From: Kryptolebias marmoratus
Taxonomy: Eukaryota; Chordata; Actinopteri; Cyprinodontiformes; Rivulidae
DNA: 64,000 bases
Reading direction: 5' to 3'
Assembly: GCF_001649575.2 (NCBI RefSeq)
Contig: NC_051449.1
Coordinates: forward strand, 17,399,685 to 17,463,684
Position numbers and translations under genes: made by a program
In this document: positions 36,060-48,644 of the stretch, piece by piece
Layout: each line of letters begins with the position of its first letter
Numbering within the stretch: the stretch's first letter is position 1
Notes under the pieces: generated by a model
The model's input: only the letters and a program-made list of their open reading frames with translations
Told to the model about the DNA's origin: nothing
Databases searched by the model: none

Positions 36060-36850
36060 TATGATTGCCCGCCACCGAGAGGCGAAAGGCGGGCGTTATG
36101 TTATTGCCTGGACCTGTGTATGTGTGCGCGTGACGGTCTGTTAGCAAAATATCGCACGAACTTCACAGATGTTGATGATTTTTTTTTAAAGAAATTAATG
36201 ATAAAACGTACACCTAGAACTGATTACATTTTGAAGTCAACTCGATTAAAGATGGCCCCCACAGCTAATCAACCTAAGCGAACCCCAAAACGGCTATAAT
36301 TCAATCCGTTTTACAGATATTGCGTGGTAGTTGCTGAGAGTCATCCACATCGTCCCAGCACTAACAGACCACGTGAGTTCATTGTTTCAAACTTTGCTGA
36401 TGATCTTTGAAGTCAACTCTGTCTGTTAACAAAATGGCTCCTAACCCACTGAACAGATTTGAACAAAACATTTAGAAAACATTCAATGAATGTTCATCTG
36501 CAACTGATTACATTTTGGAGTCAACCTATTCAAAATGGTCACCACAGCTAACTGAATTGATCAGATGTGAAAAAATGGCTATTACTCAGTTGGTCTTACA
36601 GATATCGAGCTAAAACTTGATGTGGGGATAGCTGAGAGTCACCCCCAACACATAACAAGAGCATTAAATAATTATGTGGAATTTCATTATATCTAAAAAG
36701 ATCCCACATAACATAATATTTGACCGAAGCAGCTTAAACTTCCTCATTTCTCAACATAAAACTACCTTTGTTTAAAACTTTGCCATGAAAGGCAGCGTTC
36801 CTTCTTATGCATCCCTTCAAGAAATGCTACGTCTTTAATTGTTGTTGTTG
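36060..36850 (+). repeat. Dispersed ~290-bp repeat, head, two units and tail
   Basis: The most complete copy. A GC-rich head (GCCCGCCACCGAGAGGCGAA near 36066) is followed by units with anchors at 36248 and 36531 (period 283). The tail is GCCATGAAAGGCAGCG with ATGCATCCCTTCAAGAAATG near 36816. Confidence 0.85.
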
Positions 36851-39264
36851 CACAGGGCCTCGTGCACATACAGTGCAGGACGCCTGCCTCATGCAGTCTT
36901 TTTTGGGGGGGGACTCTTGTCTTTTTGTATGTAAATGAAAGAACATAATCAGCTTTGAGACCTGCGTTTGATTTTGCCTAATAACCACTGACAGTGAACT
37001 TTAAAGTTTTACGAGCTCAGAGGGAATTCAACATGTTTATTTTGACACCCTCTCGACAGCTCACTCCAGGCGTCAGAGATGCCGACGCGGCTGTGTAAGA
37101 CTGCATTAGGGTTTGGCAAAGTTTAGCCAACATACTGACAACTGGGTCGTCGGCTGCACTGATTGTGTTCGTGTGCTCCTCCTGTCTCTCTCACTAACTC
37201 ATGACTCTGGCGGGGGGTTGATCAGGAGGGCGTCATGCTGCCACGCCGAAAACAACCATTGTGATCTTAGAAAATTCTTGCATACGAATTCAACTCATTT
37301 CGCAGGAAAACGGCATCTTCCTGGAATATGAATAATGCGAGAGCGATGCTGTGGGGGATAAAGGATGTTTGCAGATCTGTGCTGAGCACAGCACTCGCTC
37401 CATAGGAATCTGGCAGAAACAATGCTGTGTCACTATAGGACTTGCCAAAAGCAATATGCTCTGATTAGATTAGGGCTTGCTTTACTATTAAACATTACAC
37501 GCTCCTACAGGAGGACCACCGACGCCCGAACGCCCAGCTTCACTCGGCGTCCGAGTTGCGATGCACAGCTCCTCGGCTTAATTGCTATTCTGCACAGGAA
37601 GCTAAGCAGCAGGCCACTAGATAGGACCTCGTTTGTTTAACTCCGAGGGTGGAGGTGGGTGGTGGGGTGGGGATCTGTCTCGCATTGACAGATCTGTATG
37701 GACAAGTTGACTCCCTCTGCCTGCAGAGATTTTTAATTTTTCATCGGCTACTGTGTGCCAGACAATGATAACTGAAATCTCCCCCATAAGATGTAATTGT
37801 GTTGCTGTCTCAGTCCTGGTCCGACTGCGGGCAGATGGAAAAGATCAGCTGAAATGAAGAATGCATTAAAAAAACAAACAAAACAACAACAAATAGAGGG
37901 AGAGAGAGAGAGCGAGAGGGAGAAAGAAACCCCAGCTTCATAATTCGTCTCTATATGTGCGACTGCATAGATAACCAGGGTATAGGCTCGGAGCCGGAGT
38001 GTAATTTGACATCCGCCTGACATCCATCACTTCAAGTCAGCAGATGCTGTCACTTCCATGGCAACAAAGAAACATAATTTATGAGGATTCATTGAGCCCT
38101 GCTGCAGACACCGCTGCACACCAAATATTACAGAAAGGCAATACAGTGAGGATGATGATAAGCGATCATTACAGACGCGTCATTTTCATCTGATTTTGGG
38201 ACGTGCGTGCACCCCGCAGTTTTGCTCATATTGCTGCTCGAGTTCCACTACCAGCAGGAAAATATTGAGCAATATTTACAGTTTGGATTAATCTGGGGAG
38301 AAACGCAGAGCTGCCGAAAAAGAAAAGGATTTAATACAAAGCAAAGCAGAGCAAAATGATAAAAAAGTCATCCATGTGAACTTTTAAATCAAAATTAAGG
38401 CAAATGTGAAAGAGGAAGATATTGTATTTTGAGTAGGAGAGGATGGGAGCTGTGATGCATCCATCTTCCAGCCTGTCTGATCCCATTTATCCCTTCAAAT
38501 GTGAAACAAGCCTTCGCTGAGCGGCCGTCACATCTGATTGCTGTATGCAAATGCATCAGCGACTTATAGGAACAGGCAAAGAAGAAGATGAAGAAGAAGA
38601 AGAAGGATCAGAGGGCTGCTGGTAAAAAAAAATTGAACAAACTGAAAAAGAAAAATCCAGCTCTCCTATTTTGATCAAACATAATCCACTGACTCATAAC
38701 TTCTGCAGCTCGTTCAATGAGTCCTCGGGTGCAAAAAAAAAATTGCTCTGATCGATTCTACCCACCAACCAACCCAGACTGGTGGAGCGACACTGGTTCA
38801 GACCCAGAGAGGAGGCTGTGGAGGATATTGATGTTTGAACAGAAGAGATTATAAGAAAACACAGAAGAAAAGTGTCAGACGGGGGAATATTGACGGATGT
38901 TCTGTGGAAAAAAAACCCAAACTAAAAACTGTCTGTTACGTTGAAGAATATGACTGCTGCCAGTTGTTTACAATGAAGCAGGTTCAAAAACCCTCAGGAA
39001 TAAAACTAAATAGTATCTCATTTACTGTTTCCAACCAAACAAGTATACAATAAACTCCTTAAATAAATAGTTTCAGATGTGTGAAAATGGGCTCATTCGC
39101 AGCCATTCCTTTATGGAAATTTGACATTAAGGGTTAGTTTGGGATTGCTGAAGTGGAGTTATTAATTATCTGTAGCTTACCTATAACAAAAAGCATCCAC
39201 CCGTGCACACAGTTGGGACTTGTGATTTAACGTTTAGTCACCCTACGTATTGCATCTTAAAACC

Positions 39265-40022
39265 CTCTAATACACATGTGGCAAACTGAAGGCCCACGGG
39301 CCAGATCCAGCCCTTGCTGATGTTTCATCTGGTCCCTCAAGATAATGTTATTAGATCTGGCCTGCCGGTCTGGGACGGATCGACTCTTTGTCAATCCTCA
39401 TTTTGCTCAAAAATCTGAGCCTAGTTAGTCTTCTTGTGGCAGTTACTTTGAAGCCAAGAAAACACGTTTTCATTTCTCACTAACCTTTAGTTTTGACTTG
39501 GAAAGAGCAAAAGAGAGCATCAAATGGGACTGATCAAACTCCCGTTGATTAAACTTGCAGCCAAGAAATGATACCAGGTATCTGACTTGAGTTTAGTGTG
39601 CATCAGAGTAACAGCGAGGCTGATTTAATGTATGTATGTCTTTTTTCTGTATTTTCTTCTTGTTTCCAAGTTAAATGTCAGTAGCTGCATGATTTGATTT
39701 TTATTGATTGCTTTTTGGCTGTTTTAATGAAGAAAAATTCATGAGAAGGAATAAAATATGAATGCTAATCATGTGTGTTTTTAAATTTACTCTATTTTTC
39801 TTTGTTCATTAAAGTATGTTTGTTCTCAATTCTATGTAATATACAATAGGGAAAAGGTATTTGATATTTCTATATGACTGATTTGACATATTACATCTAA
39901 AACCAGGGTTAATTTATGTATTTTTTCAATAAATATTGATTGAGATTGGCCCTTGGCTAGGACTTAGATTTAATTTTGGCCCCCTTGTGTAACTGAGTTT
40001 GACCCCCACCCCTGCTCTAATG
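39265..40022. mobile_element. Non-autonomous hAT element with 8-bp target duplication
   Basis: Element 39273-40014 begins CACATGTGGCAAACT and ends GGGGGTCAAACTC-like when reverse-complemented (CAGGGGTGGGGGTCAAACTC). GGCCC-rich sequence sits just inside both ends. It is flanked by CTCTAATA (39265-39272) and CTCTAATG (40015-40022), seven of eight identical, as expected for hAT. No transposase frame remains in the 742 bp. Confidence 0.8.
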
Positions 40023-40839
40023 AAACAGAGGCTTTGGGTATGAAACGTGCTGCCGCTGCTTTGTAAGTCTTAATTTTCCAATGAATCAACATGGAGGGGA
40101 ATGCATGTCTTCTGACAGTAAAGCTAGGCTCATCTGGGACCATAGCTAAACTTAATAATACTTTCAAAATAAACTACAATGGCAGGGACAGTTCCTGATG
40201 TTTATGGTTATTTACCTTGGAAACTGAGTCAACTGCAGCCCATTACCTGCAGTGGCTCACGCTATGAAACTATAGTGTTTACACTGCATTACTTTTAGCA
40301 ACAGATGATGCCACTGCTGTCACACTTTATGCCTTCTGTTTTGCAGCACAGCTTTCACATGGAACACTAATAAACCTCTGGTGACTTGGTGTTTAGGGAA
40401 AGTACAGACTCCTGTGTAAATAACCATCTAACACAAAGTGACGGTGGTGTAAAGGTTTATAAAATAGGATTTGCATGAACTGCTATAAAATCTGCACTGG
40501 AACTGGTCTCCCTCAGACTAACCGTCTTACCTGTCTGCTGTTCCAAACTGACTCGCTGCAGGTGAGATAATGATTATTAAAAACAACTCCACAGAACACC
40601 ACTCCAGAAAATAAAAAGTATGAATGATTCCTTTAAAAGCCAAAGTAAGCTAAGTGTAGATTACCATAAAGGTGAAAAATGGCAAACAAACATCCTGTTT
40701 GTATTTTTCCTTCTTTGCAGTGATGATACTCTTTACAACCATGTTAGATAATCTTTAATATAATCTCTAAAACAACAAAAACAACAAAAAACAAGTCAAT
40801 ATTATTGCCCATTGCTATAGAAAACACAAAATAATGTAA

Positions 40840-41430
40840 TTAACTGTGCATGTTCATTTGTCTCACTGTCTGTTAGCAAAATATCTCCTGAACCACTGGA
40901 CAGATTTTAATAAAACTCTCAGAAAGTAATTCATACATGTACAAATATAACTAATTACCTCTTGGAGTCAACGTGATTTAAGATGGTCGGCACAGTTAAT
41001 CAACCTTATCCAACACAAAAATGGCCCCCACAAATGTTTGGCTTAGATTTGGTGAGGAAGTAGCCGAGAGTCATCCCCAATACATACTCTTTAATCTTTG
41101 TTTAAAACCTTGACATTAACTATTAAAGTCAGCCTTTTGTGTCTGTTAGGAAAATATCTCATAAACCACTGGACAGACTTTAATGAAACTCTCAGAAAGT
41201 AATTTATAAACGTACATCTATACAACTCTTGGGGTCAACTTGATTCAAGATGGCTGCCACAGCTAACTGACCTCAGCAAACACAAAAATGGCTATAACTA
41301 TAACAATTTTACAGATATTGAGCTAAAATTTGGTGTGTTAGTAGCTGAGAGTCGTCCCAACACACACATTGTTTCAAGCGTCGGCATGCAAGGCAGCAGT
41401 CAATATGCATTTCCTTCAAAGAATGCTAAT
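40840..41430 (+). repeat. Dispersed ~290-bp repeat, two units with tail
   Basis: Anchors at 40979 and 41246 (period 267). Both units start with the CTGTTAG-AAAATATCTC word (40870, 41143). The tail CATGCAAGGCAGCAGTCAAT and ATGCATTTCCTTCAAAGAAT follows near 41384-41425. Confidence 0.85.
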
Positions 41431-43018
41431 TTTTCATTTAAAACCCATTTTGTTTTTGTTTTTTTTTTCAGTTTGCAGAGAAAACAAATAAGATGTGGTG
41501 TGTGGATTAATCACAGTTGCTTGTAGGATGTCACCTTGTCAATAAAGCCACACAAGCACATTTCCAGTCTGTAGGCTAAGCAATGCTAACAGGATTTAGC
41601 CTCTAATTGGCATCAATATTCTCCTCTCAGCAAGAAAGCCAATAAATATGTGTATCTAGTATTGAATAATTTATGGAATTGTTTGAGGTTAGCATTTTAT
41701 TTATTCTTCCAACTTGTTCAGAAGCAGCTAGGAGCTGATATGAATGTCGTGTCCCTCTTTTGTTGAAGCACACTCTTTGCACCAGTGTATCTTCTTTATC
41801 TTCGTTTATTTATTTATTTATTTTAGCCCGCAAATGTTCTCTTGGTAATTTTGTTGGTCAAGTATTTCTTCACAACTTGTCAGGCACCGAGTTGTTCTTA
41901 CCTTTTAGCTCTAGACAAATTGCAACATCTAAAGGACTCATTTGTGGGGAGCATAAAAGGAAAAAAACAACAAAAAAAAGTTGATACCCAAAGCAGATGA
42001 GAGCAATCCTCTCTGCATCATAATCAAAGCACTGTGGCCTCTTGTATTGTGTTTGTGGGAGTGTGGCTCTTTGGAGCAAGTGCATTATGAGACAAAAAGA
42101 AATTTGCATTGAAGTCAGGCGTTTAGCAAGCACCAATTTTAGCAATTGTCTTCTCTTGTGAAGGGTCCTCGTTAGAAAGTGGGATCTTTTGTGCATTGGT
42201 TTCGTCTGGGCGAATGTATTTGTCTCCAGACGCTTCGTAATTTCTTTATTTTGTGCACAATGTTTTTTTTTGTTGTTTGGAAGTCGTGCATATTTTAGGC
42301 AGCTTTTTACAACGCCGCTTCTGTTTCATCGAGCAGATAAAGCTCTGGATTTAAAAGAAAGCGAGCGCGGAGTGAAAAAAAAGAAAACGAGGAGGGGGAA
42401 TGCATTAGGCCTAAATGAGGTTTCAAATCTCTTTTTAAGCTTTGAGCAATCACAATGTGATGTTACAATCACCCTGTCAGAGCAGTGGGAGCAGAAAAAT
42501 AAACCTTTTTTTTTGTAGAAAATGGACATTGATTAAACGCCCGTCTGGCCTTTGTGCTTGTTGTTATCAATTATCAACAGCAAATCAAATCGACCTGGGT
42601 GAATTCAGACGCGAAAACTTGTTGATCACGGGGAGATGTTGTCTTTCTGGCTCTCTCCAGGTGTAGCTGAGGTAACCGTGCGGCTCTGTTACCACAGCTA
42701 CAGCTCAGAAAGCCTCACATCATCAGTTTCAGGGGTCTATTTGCGTGTGTGCGTGCATTCACATCGGTACGTTTTGAGCTTTTCCTCCGCTGGCTCGCTC
42801 CCACCGCTAACAATTGCTTCTATTTGTCAGAGCAGTTTATCATGTGAACTTCTTACAAAGCAAAGATTCATCAAGTTTTTTTGTTTTTTTTGCCTGCACG
42901 CCGAGGGGGAGACGGATGGAAGGTTTTAGTCTAAATGTTCCACTGGGAGTAGCGGCGGAGTGCTGCTGCTGCTGCTCAGAGGGTGATTCTGCTCGAGGCA
43001 GTCTGACAGGGAGCTAAA

Positions 43019-43041
43019 CACACACACACACACACACACAC
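43019..43041 (+). repeat. (CA)n microsatellite
   Basis: About 11 CA units in candidate intron 1. Confidence 0.9.
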
Positions 43042-44596
43042 CCTATACGCTCACACAAACATTTTCCAGCAATACAAGAAACTGCACTCATTTACTCTGT
43101 TTCTCCTCAACATAGACATTCACAAATGCCAGCCCACCCCCAATCTGCTTTCATGGTGGAAATCAATGGCTGCAGAAGCCGAGCTGGACAGAGCGGTTGT
43201 GGAAAAATAAAGAAATCAATGCTGCCTTATTAACTGAGCAGAGCTTCCTTTACTACTGACACACACAAAAATATATATGTGAGAGCTTGCATCTGACTTG
43301 ATCTGTGTCCTTAAATGATGGCGGTGGTGCTGCTGGTTGGAGGCAGGATGTGTGAGTGCATAAGCAAGTGTGTGTGTGTGTCTCTGAGCGATGGTGGCCG
43401 GTTGTTTGCGCCCAAACTGCTACTTTGTAGGCGTGCCCAGCATGCGTATGAGTCAGAGTGAGTGTGTGCGTGCGCGTTTATGTGCTCCGAGACAATCTCT
43501 CAAAGTCGGTGTGTTACTCTTGGGTCAGTGCCACGACGCCGGGCTAGTGCCTTGGCCCCAGTCTATTTGTGGACAAAAGGATGCTCTAAGACAAAAGATT
43601 TAGCACCTGTCAGTCAGAGAGGAGGGGTGAGAGATGAGAAAAGACAGAGGTCAGCGTCTCAGGAAGGGGGAAAAAAATGATTAAGGCTTTCAGAAGGCCT
43701 GTGTAGGGGACACGAAAGGAAAGGAGGAGAGGGAGCAAAAGACAGGAAAAGTTGAAGCGGGGAAAAAACAAGAAGAGTGACAAAAAGTTGGACTGAAAGA
43801 AAATTTACAATTTAGCTCTGGGTCATAAGATAGCTCAAGTGCCTGTGAGCAATTTTCCCTGTGAAATGACAGCTCCTATTTCCGCAGAGTTGTTTGCCTA
43901 ACACCAGCTCGCGAGAATGGTGGCTGGCCTTCGGGCCCTGTGAGCAGACCTTCCCCCATCACACGAGTTGCCATAACAACGGATGAGGTCGACCCGCACC
44001 GGTGGCAGCACGGGGATGTGAACTTTGTTTCTGCCTCCAGCACTTCAGCTGTCTGCCGCGCTTCCGACACATCAACACCCACCTCCCCTGGAAAAAAAAA
44101 AAAAATCCCGACAGAACGGCGCGGCGCATTTCTTCTGTGTGCTGTGGACGCTGCGCTGTGATTGCTCAGCGGAGGACGGCGTGTTTGGCCTGTGTAAATA
44201 AATCGCCACGTCAAGAATAAAAGTGGCAAATGCAATTTCAGAAATGCCCGAGTAAACAAACTTCAAGCTGATCTGAAGTGAAGTGCAGAATAATCTTTGT
44301 GGAGCTGTTTGCAAATGCATGTTAGACGCTGGAGGTGAATATTAAAACCGACGGTTTGATCTTTGAAGGTCTGATCTTTGTACACAATATTAAGCTTTAA
44401 TCATCCAATTTACACATTTTACACACACAGCCAACAAGAATATACAGCTAACCTAATTTCTTTTGCTGTTGACAGCACAGAGCAGCTGAACTAAAGGGAT
44501 CCATGTCAACTCACTGCACTGGGTGATGATTCGTAATATATCTATATGATGATGACTCACTACACTGTTTACCACAGTAGCTAACTGTGTTATATA

Positions 44597-45201
44597 CAGT
44601 GCCTATAAATATTTAAACTTAACTAAATTTAAACTGGAGTTTGTTTAGATTGTTTTGAGGCTATAGGGGAGATTTAATATTAGTTTTCTCATATTAAAAA
44701 ACACAGCGGCTTTCTCATTGCCACTCGCCCATAAAGCTCAGACTGGTGAGGAACCCAGAAAACAGTTGTTATATGTTCAGTCTCTCCCATCCCACCTGCT
44801 GAAGCTTGGATCTCCTTCAGAGAGCTCCCAGGTGTCTTTGTGGTCTCTCTCACTATTCTCCTTCTTCACGCTCACTCAGTTTGTGAGGACATCCTGCTCT
44901 TCGTAGATTTACACGTCCCATATTCCTTCCAGTTCTTGAAGATGGATTTTACAGAACTCCTGGGGATGTTAGACTCAAAAATCCTTTAGCAGCCATCCCC
45001 TGACTTGTACTTTTCAATAATCTTTTCTCTGAGTTTTATGAGGACAGTTGCTTTAAAGGGTATTGGTATTACTCTGTAGACATTTGATTTCACTTTGGCA
45101 TTAAGGTTGTTTTGATTTTTTCTGTTTATATTGACCATGATTGATTTATGCAATAAACACATAAAACATCCAAAAGGGTCAATACTTTTTTATAGACACG
45201 C
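44597..45201 (-). mobile_element. Tc1-like element, degraded, family 1
   Basis: The left end is TA|CAGTGCCTATAAATATT. The right end reads GTGTCTATAAAAAAGTATTG on the minus strand, with its last bases eroded. The interior is the reverse complement of the element at 55609-56146, sharing for example GAATATGGGACGTG and CTCACAAACTGAGTGA. It is a transposase remnant with no intact frame. Confidence 0.75.
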
Positions 45202-45284
45202 TAAGTATTTAAATGTCTATATAAATATAATGGAACACTCATATCACAGGATAGATGGAAAGGGACATGGGACTTTGCCATTTA

Positions 45285-45291
<7 letters not shown>

Positions 45292-45330
<39 letters not shown>
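45292..45330. repeat. (AT)n microsatellite
   Basis: About 19 AT units following a poly(A) run. Confidence 0.95.
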
Positions 45331-45333
<3 letters not shown>

Positions 45334-46045
45334 CATATTCATACAGAAATATGAAATTAACTCCTTTCAGTTTTAGGAGCCGTTGTTATTACTCAGAACT
45401 TAGTTTACTGGAAATTTTTGAATTGATTTTCTATAGCTTCTTTTTTAAATCACTGCATTTTACTGATTTCTAATGAACCCATTTTACCACAAGTCATCAA
45501 AAAAATAGTGAAAATTTAAACAGCTACAAACATTTCAACTTTAAATCACTGCAGAAAACAACATGGGAAAGCTTTTCAGGCTGACACTCTGTCGCTGTGA
45601 TGTGCTCTGACAGGCGGTTGAGAGTCTGAGGACATCAGAGCGAAACTTCTGCGTCTGTTTTCTATGATCGTTTTCATCCCACAGGCTGCAGAAGCTGCGG
45701 GGAAAGCTGCTCAACACGACTTGAGGGATGTGCCTAGTAGTCCTAGTGCCTGAACTGTTTGTGAACTGCTGCTACTCAAACAATTTAAAGCGGGGGAGAC
45801 ATCTTCAGTCATAGTTTCGCCAGACAAGTTCATGGAACAGCAGTATTGTAGCTAATCATGTTTATATACATGCACAAACTTATAACAAACTTAATGTGTG
45901 TTTCTTTGCATGCCTTCTTGTATGATAGAAAACAGCCTCTTAACATAGTTTCACCAAACAAAGGAACTAATCCTCTGTCAAGATACTACCATGAAGCCCA
46001 TTTTCATAACATGTGGCAGTAACTATGTTTTTATTTTTTGTTTTG

Positions 46046-46067
46046 TTATATATATATATATATATAT
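46046..46067. repeat. (TA)n microsatellite
   Basis: About 10 TA units. Confidence 0.9.
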
Positions 46068-48455
46068 GCATATTTAAATTATGACCTATGCCTAATGTAA
46101 ATAAAATAGTTAATATGAATCATACATTGTACTACTTTTCAAACCCCCTCCCCCCCAAAAAAAACTTCTTGATTGACTTGACATGTTGCGCAGTGAGTTG
46201 ACATGAAGTGCGGTGAGTTTGTGTGCAGTCAGCTGACCTGCTCCCGAACTAAAGCTAAGATTTTGCTGGGCTGCAACTAGTCAGAGACACAACATTGCGA
46301 GACAATGTGCACAATTTCATTTGGAATCACATTGATGTGTTTACACGTGTTGCTTAAATGCTGGACACATATTGCACCAACTTCCAAAAGAGTTTGGGCC
46401 AAAAGTGATTGGGAATATGCATAACTATTGCACCACTGTTGTCACATGACAATCCTAAGAATGTCTTTCCACTGAGAACTACCCAATTGTACAAACTGAT
46501 CCCTTACTAAAATACTAAAGGGTCCAAAATAATTTATTGGCACCTTTAGGAACCAATCTTGGAACTGGAATGAGTGATATTTTAAAGAACCGAGTTGTTT
46601 CCTTTTTTTCAGCTTGCAGATCCCGCTAACTCCATCAGTTATCCTCGTGTCTCCTCAGGCTGCCTTCACACTTTGTGTGCTATATCATCGACAATCACTG
46701 CCTTTTTTTTTTGTTCCTTAAACGAAACAGCAGAGCACAGAAATGCTATTTTCTGTACATGGCAGGGTGTTATTCGCATTTATCTCAGGCTCACATCCTC
46801 ACAAAAAATAAATAAATAAAAAATTCAGGCGGCACATCCTGCCTGATTTTTTTTTTTTTGTGTGTGTGTATATTCTTAGACGAGGGGCAGGCGAGTGTCT
46901 TCCTCTATGGTTCTCTTCGGATTCAAGCCAAAGCTATTTAGGAATCGTTTCACTGTGAGAAGTAACAGTAATGACAGACCAAAGCCTTATTCAAAACTCA
47001 ATTTATGTGCTTTCTGTCCCTCACAATGGAAACACATGAATTCTCTCCATGCTTGTTTGGCGAACTCCAGAGAAGCCATGCTTTTGTTAATAAGTGTGAG
47101 ACAACGATTGAACAGCTTATGTAGGTCACATTGTATTTATCTGGCTGGCGATCCCCATAAGTGTGCTCCAAATCAAATATGGTATATTAAAATCCAGTTC
47201 GTTGCTCATTGGCTTAATAATGCCATGTGGCTGCACTGGGAATATTACTTCTCAGCCACTAAAACAGTGATCTGAGTGCTTTTACACTTAGGCAGTAAAT
47301 TACTCCTCTGGATTAAAACATTACAAATGGGACATGCTTGATATCAATCAGCCAGAGCAGCTCAAACACTTAATCAGTCGCAGTTTATTTCAGGCAATGG
47401 ACCTTTTCATCGCTCGCCTTAAATGAGATCTGTGCTCATTCCTGTAATTAATAAAGTAGATGATCAAATCAGTCATGTAAAAGCTATCTGTCTGAGTGAC
47501 TCTGCTGTCTTAGGCAAACTAGACATTAGCATGTAAGATAGGCCCAGTGGGATCAATCTTTTATTGCAATGTGAGGCTTCAAATTGGGCCACAGATGCTT
47601 CCAGTAGAGCATCAGTGAGGCGACTGATGCTCTACGAGAAGAAGCTTCTGTGGACAGGTGAAACTACTTCAGTAGGGCTGAAGGACTGACTCAGTGTGAC
47701 ATTTCAACTTGTATTATATCTCCGCGCAATCTGCTGCTGAGGAACGACTGTGAACGCTGCCGGGCGACATGTTATTGGGCGGGGAGCATGAGGCCGTTTT
47801 GATGCGAGCAGTCAGGCAGAACAATAAATCCCTTCCAGGCAGTATGGAAATAAAAAAGGTGCATGGATGAGTTGCTCAGTGATGGGTTTATATCAAAGAA
47901 AGCTATTGCTTCTAGGTGCAGCAAGCAGGCCGATGCTGATGGTCCTGATCAGATCATTAGAGCTGGTTACCATGTGAGATTTGCTTCGAGGAGATAAAGG
48001 TGGTTCCTGGGATTACAGGGTGCAAAAACAGAGCCTCTCCGTCTTTGCTGCACACTTTGTACAAGTGCTTTCAGAAGATAGAGACAGAACTACAGAAGGA
48101 ATGTGAATGTGTTTGTGCATGCATTAAACAGACAAGAGAGAGGTCCTTGAGGCAACCTGCGAATCTTTTATCACATCTTTAATTTATTGAAGCCCATAAT
48201 AGAAGCTGCTGCAATTCCACTGAATAGACACAGCTGAATAGTAATCAGCCGGGGGATGAGGAGATATGCTTAACGTTCTCTTCCTTTTTTGTCAATCCTC
48301 CCTTGCTATTTGACAATCTCCTCCTTATTCAATCTATCCCCAGCTACTGTCATTGTCTGTTTTGAGAAAACACTACGGTGGCGGACTGAAGGTTTTAAAT
48401 TGTGCAACTGGGGCGGGTGATTGTCACTTCCTTTCCTGTCGTCTTCTCTCTGCAG

Positions 48456-48644
48456 GATTTGTCTCTAAAGGCTGGAACCGTCATGGGTCTCTTGTGGTAC
48501 TCCAGACTGATCCTGATTGTCTTAGCCATCATCCCACAACGGTCCCTGGGTTGTCCTTCTGGATGCCGCTGCTACAGCCTCACAGTGGAGTGTGGATCCC
48601 TTGGGATCAAAGAAATCCCACAGGGTGTCCCGTTCATCACAGAG
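48456..48644 (+). CDS. lrrc24: lrrc24 exon 2: 5' UTR end, signal peptide, LRRNT
   Basis: The acceptor is CTCTCTGCAG|GATTTG and the donor ATCACAGAG|GTCAGT. 27 bases of 5' UTR precede the ATG at 48483. The 54 codons encode a leucine-rich signal sequence and the cysteine-rich LRR N-terminal cap. The frame is open upstream of this ATG, but that part lies in the intron. Confidence 0.9.

Larger units (their letters stand above)
35934..48455 (+). other. lrrc24: Candidate lrrc24 intron 1
   Basis: 12.5 kb between the donor at 35934 and the acceptor CTTCTCTCTGCAG at 48443-48455. It holds two arrays of the ~290-bp repeat, a hAT element, a Tc1-like element and AT/CA microsatellites. Long single-copy-looking stretches (about 36.9-39.2, 41.5-44.4 and 46.6-48.2 kb) could carry enhancers. 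No further exon is recognised. Confidence 0.5.

Noticed and set aside
48402..48482. Upstream in-frame ATG at 48402 as the lrrc24 start
   Set aside because: It lies before the acceptor CTCTGCAG at 48455, in the intron. The ATG at 48483 gives a proper signal peptide.
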